NCBI GenBank assembly: GCA_963513935.1
Contig: OY740769.1
Location: 35,243,120 to 35,307,119, forward strand
Reading direction: 5' to 3'
DNA length: 64,000 bases
DNA from: Aphrophora alni
Lineage: Eukaryota; Arthropoda; Insecta; Hemiptera; Aphrophoridae
Shown here: one piece after another, positions 1 through 13,122 of the stretch
How the letters are laid out: each line of letters begins with the position of its first letter
How positions within the stretch are numbered: the stretch's first letter is position 1
Notes under the pieces: generated by a model
Seen by the model: the letters and a program-made list of their open reading frames with translations, nothing else
What the model was told of the DNA's origin: nothing
The model's database searches: none
Position numbers and translations under genes: made by a program

Positions 1-142
1 TGATGGGCATGAGTCTCTTTAACAATAGCTTCTCAAACAACTTTGAGATTATTGGTAGTAACGAAATTGGTCTATATGAATTCTTGTCATTAGATTGTTT
101 GTCAGGTTTTAGTGTCATAATGACTTCAGCTACCGGCGCCAT
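1..142 (-). mobile_element. 5'-truncated non-LTR retrotransposon, start of reverse transcriptase domain (partial, runs off window)
   Basis: Read on the minus strand from 142 down to 1, one open frame carries the opening motifs of a Jockey/CR1-type reverse transcriptase: a LKPDK segment, then SYRPISLLPIISKLFEKLLL, then KRLMPI at the window edge. The SYRPISLL...K.FEKLL block is the conserved RT1/RT2 region of these elements and is strongly diagnostic. A stop lies just upstream at 143-145 and similarity ceases there, so the copy is 5'-truncated, the usual outcome of target-primed reverse transcription. The frame is unbroken through the edge, so the copy may be fairly young. The rest of the polymerase would lie left of the window. 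A plus-strand frame at 3-251 is only the antisense shadow. The clade (Jockey, CR1 or relative) cannot be fixed from about 47 residues. Confidence 0.85.
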
Positions 143-145
143 TTA

Positions 146-1430
146 TAACATAATTTCTTTTCTTATATGTTATAAAATATTTTATCTTTATTATAAAATC
201 CTAAATAGTGAAGTTACTCTATTAAAATTTATTTGCAATATCTACAACTAGTCTTTAACTACTACTAAATAAGTTGACAATAATGCAGATAATTTCAGTT
301 ATATAAATTCATTTGTTTATTCATTTAAATTATAAATATTTTCTTTTAGTAAATTATTTCTTGTTAAACATTAATAATATTTGCTTTTGAGTTCTTTTAA
401 TAACACAACAAGGTTAAATTGTCTTTAATTACAAAGTTAAATTATTCCAGGCTAGCTCTAGGTTTGGGTTCATTACATATATCTTTATCATAGAATTACA
501 AAGTTCTTTTATAAATATTAGTAATTAATATTTATTATTTTCTCGGGGCAGGCACTCGACCAGACATGAACAAACTGTTTTTAACGCATTTTGTGAAGTT
601 ACAGTTAAGAAAAATTGAGATTTAGGATCGGTGTTCTTTTTTGAAATAGGCTTATGAATTGTAAAATTTGTTAAAGTTTATCTTCAATATTAAGAATTTC
701 TGGACTTTATTATGTTTGAATTTACAGAGGATACCACTCTCTGTGTGATTTAGCACTGAATTTACCACTGTTTATACTGTTTTAACATACTAAAACTTGA
801 CGGCATCACTTTTAAAATTACGAATAGAAATTTTCATCTTTGGGCTCTAAAGTCTTGGATTGGAATGAATTTTTGGCTTCGGTTTTGGAATTGAATTGTT
901 GCCGCGGTTCCCAGCATGCACTGTTCTTCCGTTCCCTTGGTTACTCAAATAATATTCTCTCGTTTTGTACAATTTGATGTTCTTGACTTGAATAAATTAT
1001 AATTTTGATATTACTTTATGTCTTTTTTGCCTTTGGTCTCGTGATAATATTTATTCATATTTACATTGCCGATTCTTAAATGAGTTTACTGATTTTATTG
1101 TTAATTGTATAATTTCCCGTTCCAACAGAATGACGTACTTATATCTATGACTCAAGTAGTCCTAGTTCTAATTCTAATTATATAACATTTGGGTCTTACG
1201 GTTACTATTTATGTTCTTAAATTTACTTTAAGGATTATTTTACTATTCTAACAGATATTGTGACTTATTATTTATTTTTATTTGATTTTATTAATTTCGA
1301 TTGTGATAGTCGTTTCTTTGATCTAGTTGTACTAACAAAAACATGGCGTTCATAGGGAATGCGTTTTACCTTCATATATTGTATATGCTATCTTCTGATG
1401 ATTAAAATAAAGAATAGTTGTTTACTGAGG

Positions 1431-1431
<1 letters not shown>
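146..1431. other. AT-rich DNA, no gene seen
   Basis: Frames are short and closed on both strands. No motif, RNA gene or clear repeat match was recognised. A short string near 540-560 (tctcggggcaggca) resembles one at about 52983-52996, but the match is too short to call. Confidence 0.5.

Positions 1432-1484
<53 letters not shown>
1432..1484. repeat. (TA)n microsatellite
   Basis: This is an uninterrupted TA dinucleotide tract of about 53 bases in AT-rich DNA. No gene is associated with it. Confidence 0.95.
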
Positions 1485-1488
<4 letters not shown>

Positions 1489-2104
1489 AGTGCTTATATT
1501 AATTTATGGTGTAGTGTTTGTGATAGTATTATGGAATTGGTTTCAATGTGTTTGTTTAGATGTGAGGTTATAGGTTTTCATGTTACAAGGCTCTGTCTAG
1601 GCTTTATTCTATATTTGAGAATTATATTTGATAATATCCATTTCTATATGGATTTGGGTGAATTCTTGGGGTGTGAATTGGTTTTGACATAGTTAATTTA
1701 GTTATTGATGATGTTTTTCCTTGTGTATTACTTTCGTAAATTGTTTAGGCCTATCAGCTGATATTTTAGTGTCGGTTTCTTGGTTGGCTTTGTGGGTCAT
1801 TGAACTTTGCTTTGTTTTGGTGTCGTTTATTTTAGGCTAACTTTTTATGATGGAATTTGTGACGTTATAAAGGGTGTGTATCTATCCACTGTCGTACTTG
1901 TTTCTAACAGAGTGTTAAAGTTTATAAATAATGTTACAGTACCAACATATTATCTTAGGTCTACACTTTGACATAAAATGCAATTGGTTATATATTGATT
2001 TTTTATACCAATCTGATTTCGACACATATTGATACTTTACTTTATTTTTGTAAAAAGAAATTACCTCACTTCGTCAGGAATGAATAAATGTAGGGTGTTG
2101 TTAT

Positions 2105-3170
2105 AAAAAAATAGTGTAGCGTACATTTTTATTTTACTACTCGTCCCATTGTTAACAGAAATTATACATATGCATTAACATTTAATTGGAAAATTTCTGT
2201 TGTAGTTGATATGGTAACTTGAATGAATAATATCTAATAATGTTGATTAATAAGGAAACTCGATATCTCTATAACACAACGTGATTGTTTGGCTTGTTCC
2301 CAAAAATGTAGCGTCATCTATTGGCTACCAAATAGCTGTTTCTTTTCAAGCTAAGATGACACATGACCTAGTTACATAAACACCATTTGCTGCATAGATA
2401 ACTATTGACTGTTCTTGCGTTTCAAGTATGCTAAAAGTAAACAAAATTACAAAATACATTGTTCCATTAATCTAAAAAAACAGTACTTTTTACTTGAATA
2501 AATAAAGAATAACTCTATATAGTAAATCATTAATATAAGTTGGGAATATATCATTATAATTAACTTTGATGGTAAACCATTTATTTATTTTAATCATCAA
2601 AGGAAATTATAAATTTGCACTCTAATCACTATTTATACAAGACGACTTATAGGTGAATAGGTCATCAACGCCATTTCCAAATAAAGATACTCATGAATTG
2701 AGTCAATTTATTATGTCAAATATACAACAAATTCTGATGGCCACTAAAAAAATATATAAATATTTTTAATCAAAGTAAAAATATACACTTTAGCGAAGTA
2801 TCAACCTGATGTTGTTGGTAAGACTTTTCTTTTTACTACTCATTCAATAGACAAATTAACCAACATATCCTTCAAACACTCACATTTATATCAGTTCAAC
2901 GAAATTCATAACAATCTCAATTTGTGAGACTCAAGTCTTATCAAAAGTGACTTACTTACACACAGTTCACAAACTTGATTACCAGTTTCTTCCCTTCGTT
3001 CTACAAGCAAAGGTTTACAGGAATAATTTCCTTCTTCGTCAGACAGTTAGGTGTGTTGGGTAACTTTATCAAACTTTTCCATTCGATAACTTCTGATCTA
3101 CATTTCTGTCCTAATTTCGGACCTAATCGGTACAATGCTATGACACTGTAACAATATTTCTAGTTGTTTA
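2105..3170 (+). repeat. Dispersed repeat F1, copy 1 (about 1.06 kb)
   Basis: The segment matches, along its whole length and in inverse complement, the copy at 6685-7730. Shared blocks include the strings tggcttgttccc, gatgacacatgacctagtta, cagtactttttacttg, accaacatatccttcaaaca and ggtttacaggaat. Further partial copies lie at 18470-18740, 29228-29275, 40755-41620 and 47765-48600. No long frame is shared between copies and I see no conserved protein motif, so this looks like a non-autonomous element or the non-coding end of a larger one. Terminal inverted repeats and target-site duplications could not be defined with confidence. Confidence 0.8.
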
Positions 3171-4139
3171 ATTCTTTCCGTTTAAATTATTATGTAAAAT
3201 AAACATACTAAATAAATCGTTATATAAAAATAAACATAAGTATTACTTACAATTTTAGTGAATTTAAAAATTTAAAACTGCTTAAATTCAAAATGTTTTG
3301 TTTGGCACAGAATTAATTATTATGCTGTTGATTTTATTTATTTATTTATTTTTTTTTTTTTTACATATAGAACACTGACACAAATATATTGCGAAACGTG
3401 AATTAAAACGTATAATATTGTTGTACATTCTAACAACAAATTAGCAATATTTGGAGATTTAAATATAGAAAGTATTGCTTTTACAAACATTCATCATATT
3501 GTTGATATCCGTTAATGATGTTTTCAGAATAACGACTGCTTGCATTTACACTAATTGGAGATACTTTGAAAAAGTAAATAATTAGCATTGTAAAATCTCA
3601 CTGATAAAAGCAATATTTAATACAACTTTCTTAAAGGTAAAGGTCTTAGTTTTATACTGTATTTACTCTTTGTTTAAAAAATATGTATTGCAATACATTA
3701 CGGAAATTTCCATTAAAATCATATGGTAATAATTGTTGTTTTTTCACATGACAGCCAGTAATTCCGTAACGGCTGCATTTAGAGAAAAATAGGTACTAAA
3801 GAACTAAATATCATAAAAGAATATGTTCTAACAAAATATGCAATGAAATTATGTTGTTTGTATTTAAAAATTTAAAGATGGCTGCCATATTGGAAAATTA
3901 CCAAAGATTAAAAATAAAATAACACCATAATTTTAATGTACGAATAAATATGGTGGAGGTTTACAATTTTATGGTTTTCGAGAAACTGTCAGTTTCCGAG
4001 ATCTCAAAGGTGGCCATCTTGAGTTGATTAGTCTGTATAGCAATATAATATCACTATTAAATAGGAGATAACCTATTTAATATTATATCAAACTTTATAG
4101 AATTGTAAAGGTATATTCAATATTTTTAAAAAAAGTGTA
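3171..4139. other. AT-rich spacer between F1 and F2, no gene seen
   Basis: This stretch has short homopolymer runs (an oligo-T at about 3350) and no open frame of note. No repeat match was found by eye. Confidence 0.5.
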
Positions 4140-4870
4140 TTTTTTTTCCACTCGATAGTAAACATAGACAAACTAACAAACAAAACATGGAAACCACTTT
4201 AATACTCGGTAGACCTGGATACAGCCACGTTCTTAAATAACGTCTCCACCTGTGACCGTCTAATATCAACTAGATAGCCTTAGCCGTTATTTGAATTGTA
4301 AATGGATACTCCTTCATCATCACATAAAATATCACTTAATTGGAATAAACTGAAGGAGTAAGTAGAAACAAGTATATACATAACACTAGGTTATGAATTG
4401 AATGATTATTAAATATTAATAAAATACACATCAAATAAAAACTTTGTTCCATTCAGACTGTTCTTTAAAGGATTGCAATCGAGGTGACAGTCGGATGTTA
4501 CCAATCCTCTTTCGCCCTTACAACCCAATTGGCTTAACGAATATTTATTGGGTTTTCGACAGAATCTCTTCTTTCTATGGCATAGAAGGCCAACTAGAAA
4601 CCTTTTATATTTTCGTTTCCGACTCTTTTCAAATCAAAATAATGATTATTGATGACCTGAATAATTGTGTGATAATATTACGGATTGGTTATTTTCGTTC
4701 TTTTGCTTTTTTGCAATTTATACATTTTAAACGTTATATAAATATAAGATAATTCAACATTAATATCCACAATGGAAAACATTATATTACAATGTAATAA
4801 AGTTTAGTTATTCATCAATGAAACTCAAATTACATTATTAATATTACAATGGTACAGTTAATATTTCAAT
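4140..4870 (+). repeat. Dispersed repeat F2, copy 1 (about 0.7 kb)
   Basis: This segment aligns in the same orientation with 38590-39295. The best block is at about 4470-4600, with shared strings such as atcgaggtgacag, taacgaatattta and tggcatagaaggccaa. Matching continues to gtgataatattacgg and then to the tail around attacaat...gcagttaat. A frame at 4444-4752 crosses the repeat but is not conserved in the second copy, so I do not call it a gene. A weaker possible third copy begins near 9640 (gttccattcaagctgtt). Confidence 0.7.
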
Positions 4871-6408
4871 CAGCTCAAATAAATCTTAAATATAAGTTTA
4901 CCAAAGGAAGGGATAAAAACCCAATAATCAGTAGATATGAACTATACTCCACCTGCGATTACACGCTCCTTAGAAAATAAACTTAAAAAATATTTTAAAA
5001 TCTTATGAAGATTTAATTTAAAAAAAAATATTTTACTATATTTTAATAATTTGGGATTCTATGAAATTGAATAAATGTGGTTTGGGCAGCGAGTCAAATG
5101 TAGATTTAAGTGTGTTTTGGTCATGTCTAAAATTCTGATTTTACTTTTTGTCATAAGACTAAAAGGCCTTTTATTATGAGCTGTAATGCTATTATATTGA
5201 CAACATTTTATTATTTCTACTATAAACATGTTATTTTCCTATTATTTGTAATAGTGCTACAAGATTTTTTTAAATCTGACTCAAAAATTGGCACATTTTA
5301 TGGAGTTGTAACTCATAAGGCACAAACAATATTTTATGTTGCAAACACAAATATAGAATACATTTTCGTAGTCAGTTATTTAAATAGTACATAATCCTAA
5401 TAAATATAAACGAATTAATAATATCACTTCAACATTATTATTGTCTTATTTATAAACATCAATTTTATATATTTAAAATTTAGTTTTATCCATGTCAAGA
5501 ATATTTATATATGTAACATTATAACATAATTGTGAATATAATAAACATTTTAAAAATTGCTTAATCATACAGTAATAATACAATGTAATGTATGTAATGT
5601 ATAGAGTGGAATATAAATATAATTCATATTTCACGGTCACTTGAATACCTTTTTCGCCCTAACCACTCAAAGTAACACATTATCTTCTTTTGTTTGCGAA
5701 GTAGGACGGTTCCTATTTCTTTCATATTTGGCCGATTTATTTTCATCCGATTTGGCATCAAACGGTAATACCTACTTCCCAATGTATTAACTCGTGTCCA
5801 TTCACTCAAGTTTTTGCTTAGGTGACTAGATAGACTAGTTAAGTCTTAGAAAAACGAATATATATGTTTTTTTTCAATACGAAAATTTCTCTCGAATTAT
5901 CAGTTATAAAAAAAATATAAAAATAATGAGTTTCATCAAAATATGACCACAATCCACGTTTGGTCAAAATTTAATTTAACTGAAAATGTTAAAAGAATTT
6001 TTAAAGCCATAATTAAGTTCAAATATGAAGATTCTGTGTCAACAAGTTTTCATTTCACCATAATACATCAGAAATTCAACATATGGGTGTTACAGTATTT
6101 AACCAAATTTATGAGGAAAACCCATCTTGAAGTATTTTAATGACATATTTTTTGTATATGATCTGACCAAGACGGTCTACTTTCTCTATTTAACTCTCAA
6201 AAATTTGCTGTTAGAATTTATAACTTTATTCTGCGTTTTATTGCCGGTTTCGGTATATATTTGTATCAGTGTTCTATTTGTATATTAGAAGACGGATTTT
6301 TTAGACATCTGGATAAAAAATGGATGTTTTGTTTAGGGTTTATAATAATGACTCTCTGAGGACCCCACATTAAATATTTTTATAATTCATAAAAAAAAAA
6401 AAAAATAA

Positions 6409-6412
<4 letters not shown>
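4871..6412. other. AT-rich DNA, no gene seen
   Basis: There are several short frames (for example 5176-5394 plus, 5624-5809 minus, 5943-6140 plus). None has a recognisable motif, a signal peptide or a copy elsewhere. They look like chance frames. Confidence 0.5.

Positions 6413-6454
<42 letters not shown>
6413..6454. repeat. (TA)n microsatellite with adjacent A-tract
   Basis: An A-run and AAAT units at 6388-6412 lead straight into about 42 bases of TA. The layout A-rich run, then AAAT, then TA is typical of a microsatellite seeded from a retroelement poly(A) tail, but no element body was recognised beside it. Confidence 0.9.
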
Positions 6455-6459
<5 letters not shown>

Positions 6460-6684
6460 TATTGAAATATTTAAAGTATAATTTTATAAAAATTAGAGAA
6501 TTCGTACAATAGAAACAAATAAGTAAACAAGGGCATAATAATGATTTCTTTGGCAAACAAAACATTTTGAAATTAATAGTTATAACTTTCACGAAAAATG
6601 TAAGTATAATGAATGTTCATTTCATAGAACGATTTATTTAGTAAGTTTAATAAATAAGAATTTATACGAAAATACATATACATC

Positions 6685-7730
6685 CTAAAATATTGTAACT
6701 GTGTCATAGCATTCTATCGATTAGTTTGGAAAATGGAAATTGTAGATCACAAGTTATCCGATGGAAAATGTTGATAAAGTTACCCTACAACAACACTCCT
6801 AACTGGCTGGCTATGGAGGGGATGATTCCTGTAAACCTTTCCTGTGGAACGATGGGAAGAAACTGTTAATCAAATATTGTGAATTGTGTGTAAGTAAGTC
6901 ACTTTTGTTAAGACTAGATCCTTATAAATTAAGAGTGGAATGAATTTCCTTGAAATTATACAATTGTGAGTGTTTGAAGGATATGTTGGTCATTTGTCTT
7001 TTGAATGAGTGGTAAAAATAAAAGTGTTACCAGTAAAATCAAGTTGATACTTTACTAAAGTGTAGATTTTTACTTAGATTAAAAATATTTATATATTTTT
7101 TCACGGCCGTCGGGATTGTATATTTGACTTATTCATGGGATTCTTATTTAGATGTAACAACTGGCGATGATGACTTAGTCACTTATAAGTCGGCTTGTAT
7201 AAATAGTGATTAGCACTATGTGCAAACTTAGAATTACATTTGATGATTTAAATGAATAAAAGTTAATTGTCATGATAATTTTCCCCAACTTATAATATTG
7301 ATTTATTATATTCATATATTCTTTATTTTTCAAGTAAAAAGTACTGATTATTAGATTAATGAAACAATGTTGTATAAATGGTTTACTTTTCGCATACATG
7401 AAACACAATAATTGTCAATAGTTATCTTTCCAACAAATGGTGTTTATGTAACTAGGTCATGTGTCATCTTAGCTTGAATGGAACATCTATTTTGTAGCCA
7501 ATAGATCACTCTACATTTTGGGAACAAGCCAAAAAACCACGATGTGTTACAGAGATATCAGGTATTCTTATGGATATCTTTTATATCAGTCGATATCCTG
7601 AGATTGTAGTAACATTATTCAAGTTACATATCAACTACAACATAAATTTTCCATTTAAATGTTAATGTATAGTGTATACCCAAATCGGTCAACAATGGGA
7701 CGAGTAGTAAAATAAAAATGTATACAGCAA
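6685..7730 (-). repeat. Dispersed repeat F1, copy 2 (inverted relative to copy 1)
   Basis: This is the inverse complement of 2105-3170. Matching runs from the tgtcatagcatt string near 6702 to the gggacgagtagtaaaataaa string near 7696. The two copies face each other across about 3.5 kb that contains F2 copy 1. They differ by many substitutions and small indels, so the pair is old. The minus-strand frame at 7175-7408 is not conserved in copy 1. Confidence 0.8.
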
Positions 7731-8129
7731 TTATTACTTTCGTCTCTCCACTGAACTGAAATATCTACTAGTGTCCTTGTTACTAGTATATGCTTAAATA
7801 TATATTCCCATCTTCAGGTTTTATATAAAATTTTTACTCACATGTGAGCACGTCTTAGTTTAACAAAAACACACACATAAACACAAACCAAGCACGAATT
7901 ATTGCACATATAATAAAAACAAAAAACAAAGTATAAACTTTTTTTTATATATAGAACAGTTGGATTTATGCCATGTTGACGTTGCACCGGTCACTAGTCG
8001 ACCAGTGGACCTCCAATAACAATCCTCCCTCAAAATTGTAGAAGGGTCATGAAAAATTATTATTTTATACTTTTTAGTCCGTTTTGAAAAGTGATATGTT
8101 AAATGTTAAAAAAAAACATTTTTTATTTA

Positions 8130-9110
8130 ATTTATTTCTAGAGTCAGTGAAGTATTCTTTAGGTTTGCTAAGATTTGTTTTTTGTATTTGAGTGTTGGAG
8201 AAGGTTGGTGCGATGTATGCACATAGATGATTTTAATTTTGTACTTATTTGAATTACTCAGTAATACGATATTCTTTGGTAACATATTACGGATATGTCA
8301 GAAGTGTTTTCACACATAAATTAGGAATAACAAAGGTGTATTTCAACCTTCAAACTTTATTATGGTATTGACTTAAATTCTATGTTTCTAAAATTCCCCA
8401 GAATTTCCCTTTAATCGTAATTGCTAATATAGTATCGTAATATATTATCCAATATTCCTTATGTACTTTAGTCTTAATTTAAATTCAAACAATTCCTATT
8501 CAACGAACCACTGATGAGCAATTTCCATGACGCCTAAAAGCTGTATGTCTTTAGAACTAAATTTGAATTTCCCTTTATAATACATGTAAGCCATCTTTGA
8601 CAAACTAAGGAGGTAATTTCCTCAGGGAACAGTGTGGAAGTGATGTGTTTATAATTCAGCTACATGTTATCTCCACTCGTAATAATTTAGTTTGGCTCTA
8701 AGTTCTGTTACTTAAGCGGGTATAATATGAAACACTTGTTATTTTTTATTATTTTAATAGAATATGTGTTAGAGCTAAATTAAGGTACCCACTTCTTGAA
8801 ATAAAGTTGTTGTTTTTTTTTAAATTGTCTGCAAAACAAGTCATGGGTGCAATTCTAGAATTATGTAGATAACTTTGTTTCACACAAATTAAAAAAAATA
8901 TATAGTAAAATTTCAATGATTGGCGTCAAAATAAAAAATAAAACACTGCGATTTATGGAAATATGCATAGGTAACCCAGGTCTTTTTTATTATGTGAATT
9001 TTCATGTAGATGGAAATTAAGTAAAACGTTAATAAAATTGTGTCTGTTTATTGTTGAAAAGACAATCCGGATTTCCTAATATGATTTAAAAATTTTTCAT
9101 GCGTATTTTT
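8130..9110 (+). repeat. Dispersed repeat F3, copy A (about 1 kb)
   Basis: The most conserved block, at about 8550-8735, carries shared strings such as atctttgacaaactaagga, gtaatttcctcaggga and taatttagttt. Copies lie at 12275-12560, 37115-37440 and 43540-44520, all in the same orientation. Copies A and D (43540) also match outside this core: upstream around gattcgatattctttggtaac-like sequence and tcaacg...cactgatgagcaatttccatga, and downstream at gttgaaaagacaatccgg. No shared reading frame is evident, so coding capacity is unlikely. Confidence 0.75.
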
Positions 9111-10300
9111 AAAATGAGAAACAGACTGTTTTATATTATTTTATTTTGTACAAACTAGGAATGAAGAGGGAATTGTAGCTGCAACCATTTTCCTACGTAC
9201 CTTAACGGTATTAATGAGTTTTATTGAAATAAATATTTACTCTACAATATTAAATCTATAAACATAATGAAAAGAAAAGGTAAAAACAAAATTTTCAATA
9301 CACACCAAGGAGTATTTTTTCATACCTGCGACAAAAATAATAATGTCCTTTTGGAGCCCTATTAAAAATATTAAGCTTTTTGACCCACATTTTGTATATT
9401 GTTTCAAGTAAGGAACGAAAACGTTTTAATTTTCAGAATAAAACAAAAACAATTTGTCACTGAGTAAGACTCGAAAATACCGTAACCATTAACTTCGATT
9501 TTCCCACCAGGAGATTTTATATTTACTTAGAAAGAGCCAAAGTAAAAAAAAAAAAAATGTGTAAAACAAGAAGAAAAGTGGGGGAAACACTATGAAAAAA
9601 TTTGTACTTGGTCCAATTGTTAATTTTTATACAACTTTTAAATAAAAGTATTGTTCCATTCAAGCTGTTTTAACTTGCACAAAGTGACGGCTGAAAGGTC
9701 CACAGCTATAACTACCACACCTATAAAGAAAAATCACCCATGAATAAACACTTCTCTGCAACAAGTTTTGTATTGCTCAATATTGTGTTTATTGTCTATT
9801 AAACTCGTAGACTCCTGAATTCTATTGAATTATAACATTCCGGATTATTTAGGGAGTTTTTTTAAATTATTTGTTTTTAAATCTGAGCAAACATTGGTTA
9901 TTGTTAAGTGGTTTTATTCATAGCTACTAAGGTAAAACAGTAATATACATTATTCTTTAACTACTAAATATAAAACAAGTTTACATTGTCAATTGTTTTG
10001 AGTATACACAAATAAATATTGAATAATTAAATTTAATCTCAAATATAATATTGTCTAATAATAACCCCATCTATAAACTTTAATATTAATTTTGTTTGAA
10101 CCATTGGAAGAATACATTCCATATCAATTACTCTATAACAATAAACTTAATTTCCTATACGTCGGAATCACAGTAATTAGAAGTCAATTTCCGTGTAACC
10201 AATAACTATAGCACATTGTTTTTTTCCCCATTATACATAAATTACCACTTCGTAGGACTTATTTCAAAGTATATGAAATATTACAAGGTCTTTTATTGTG

Positions 10301-10302
<2 letters not shown>
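9111..10302. other. AT-rich DNA, no gene seen
   Basis: No convincing frame is present. A weak similarity to the 5' part of F2 begins near 9640 and fades within about 100 bases. Confidence 0.45.

Positions 10303-10343
<41 letters not shown>
10303..10343. repeat. Poly(T) tract, 41 T; possible minus-strand retroelement tail
   Basis: This is an uninterrupted T run. The bases just before it (tcttttattgtgtc) resemble those before the poly(T) at 57475-57500 (tctttattgttcg). Read on the minus strand, both are poly(A) followed by an AATAAA-bearing string. The poly-phenylalanine frames crossing the tract are artefacts. Confidence 0.85.
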
Positions 10344-10346
<3 letters not shown>

Positions 10347-12274
10347 TCACCTGATTTGGCACACACATCAACAGGAGAGTCAATACAACAATACATTCAC
10401 CATACAAATATCCCTAGCAATTTTATTTCTTTGACAATTTCGACTATTTATTCATTAAATATAATCCGTTTTATCTGGTTTCTTTTGCTATGGCAATTTA
10501 TCTAAGACTTTGTGTTCCATTAATTTTATACTACTATCTGACACGTGAGCATATCATTTAAAAAACGGTAAATTAAAGCGATAACCTCTCGTTTGGTATT
10601 ATACACATTAAAAGTAAATATCGCCAAAAGTGTTTAGATTACAACGCGGTGTGAATTATTACAGACGTAACATTATGTTTCGGGATAAATTAGTATAGTT
10701 TAATATATCAGTTGTTTTGAGACACAGAAAGAAAGACATTTACATAATAAAATTACTTCCATATTGCTTTTCGAACTACTAATTTAATTTGGTTTACATA
10801 CCTTGCCAAAAGAAGTTAAGTTTCTTAATTTATATGTTACTTTGAACACAATCTGGATTTAATACTCTATGCAGAAAATTTATATGTTTAAGCCATAACT
10901 ATTTAACCAAAATTCAAACCACAAACACAACATACAAGATTGTCCATTAGCTTTTTTCGATAAAACCCTGAATACACTAAATTTAATTTGGTACTATTAA
11001 ATAAATGACAACACAAGCGCTTGTACCACTCTCACTTTATGATGTCATCATAACTGACGGAATAGTGATCATTACAAACGGTTTTATGAAAAAGAATGTG
11101 TTTACTTAGTTTATGTTGTTATCAAATATATTTTGTTTGAATAAAACATTTTTTAAACTCAAATGGAACATTAGGCAAATTTAAAAAAAATGATTGTCAC
11201 ATTATAAACCGTTTAATACACCTATATTTTATTCGTAATTGCAATGGCAATTTGTTTAAAATATCTTCAACGTTCTCAAAATGATTGATAATAATATATT
11301 GTTTAAATATTTGGTTGATTCTTCATGCATAACTTTGTATCCTTTAGTTAAATAATTTTTAATTGCGAAATTGTAAACTCACACATTTTCCATACATATT
11401 TTGTAAATAGACGTATTATTTTCAACTAGAAGACTTTTAATTTTAAATCTTCATCACTAAGAATGTCAGTATAAGAAGAGAAATAAAACTTACACCTAAA
11501 AAGTAATTTCAATTGGCATGATGTTTTGACCAAAACTTAATGTTATTTGGAGATTTTGTCATCCGCATTATATTGTGACACATGAAGTTCGTGAGTAAAT
11601 CCCGCAAACTAATCCTGATCACAGTTGTGTTGATTTTGGGGCCAAGAGATAAGGGATGAACTCTTTATAATTCTAATTTTACAAGCTCTCATAATTCATA
11701 CTTTTTTAATGAAGAACTTTAGATGATATATCTTCAAAATTCACTAAAGTTAATGAAAATATATAACCTTTTTTCCACTTCTAATGGGTTTTATTGTCAC
11801 TTTTACTGTTCAATAGACAATTCATTACTTGACAATTTGTATTTATATAACGAATTATATGTGTCTCAAATCTTCAATTTTGTGCTTGATGTGAGAGAAA
11901 GTTTTTGGGATATTATTCGAAAGTTATCACGGATAATATTAATTGTATAACAGCCATTATGAACAAACACAGTTTCTCCAAGTTCTACCATACGCTTAGA
12001 ACACCTTGGGTTATTCTTTAAATATAATATTTAAATACAAACACCGTCAATTAAAATAAGGAAGCGTATTTGCAGCTCGTTTAAATGAATTACTTTTCTG
12101 TGTTGTTCAAAATTGACGGTATTTCCATAGAGTTCTTTTATAGGATAGCTACAATAAATAATATTTATATATCCCAGTTTTTATAAATTAAAAAACATAT
12201 GAACAATATTTCTTATTAAAACATATGAGGAATTGCCTAGAAGGGTAAAACCGATATGTCTAAAATATCATACA
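10344..12274. other. AT-rich DNA, no gene seen
   Basis: Frames are scattered and short (for example 11723-11950). None has a recognised motif or a duplicate elsewhere in the window. Confidence 0.45.
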
Positions 12275-12560
12275 TATAGTACAAGCTGAATTTGAATTTT
12301 CTTTTATAATAGATGTAAGGCATCTTCGACAAACTATGGAGGTAATTTCCTTAGGGAATACTGTTGAATTGATGTATTTATTATTCAGTTTCAGCTTTAT
12401 GTTACTTCCCCACATAACAATTTAGTTTTGCTTCAAGTGCTGTTACTTAAGCGGGTGTATCATGAATTTTTTTGTGATTTTGTTGTTTAAAAGATTTCAG
12501 TTTCTATGGTGGTATGCATTTCTTTTTATTAGGTTAGGAAACAATTTTGTTTAAAACGAG
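12275..12560 (+). repeat. Dispersed repeat F3, copy B (partial)
   Basis: The copy begins near atagtacaagctgaatttga and continues through the F3 core (caaactatggaggtaatttc, acttaagcgggtg) to tggtatgcatttctttttat, which matches the downstream part of copies C and D. It is shorter and more diverged than copies A and D. Confidence 0.65.
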
Positions 12561-13101
12561 ACTGAAGACTAATGCTGTAATGCTGTAATAATATAATAGT
12601 GTAAAACAAATGCGGCATCGTTTTCTGGTAGTGAATTTTTTATTTTCGGATTATTAATAATTTTTGGAATACCGTTGTTAAATATCCTTATTTGTTGCCA
12701 TATTTAGAAAGGGCATGTAGGCATAAAAACAACGAACAACAACGGTACATAAAGGTTATAAACATATATTTTATAAAAATAAAATTGGTAAAACGGATTT
12801 TGAAAAATCAATCGGGACGTATTTTTGGAAAATTATCCATTAAAACATAAAACTTAGATATTTTTCTCACCACTTAACTTTCCCATAAATTTAATTGAGC
12901 AAGTAAAGAGATTTGCTAGTTATGAATGAGATTGAATCTCTAGGCGAAAATGTCTATTTGGTTTAAATACTAATAAACTATAAAGTATTGATAGGGTGTA
13001 GATAATATGTATACAGAAATGTGAAATAAATATATTGTTCATTTTATTAAAAAAAAGAACACATGAGACGCGACCAGAAGAAGCAAATACACGTTCCCCT
13101 C

Positions 13102-13122
13102 AACCTAACCTAACCTAACTTA
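13102..13122. repeat. Short interstitial (CCTAA)n, insect telomere-type unit
   Basis: About four CCTAA units, the last degenerate (ctaacttaaccc), lie in tandem. TTAGG/CCTAA is the ancestral insect telomeric repeat. This stretch is too short to be a telomere and could be chance, a healed break, or the edge of a telomere-targeting element. Confidence 0.6.

Noticed and set aside
3..251. 82-codon plus-strand frame
   Set aside because: It is the antisense shadow of the minus-strand reverse transcriptase fragment.
4444..4752. 102-codon frame
   Set aside because: It lies within repeat F2, and the second copy does not keep the frame.
10216..10505. Two frames with poly-Phe
   Set aside because: They are produced by the poly(T) tract.
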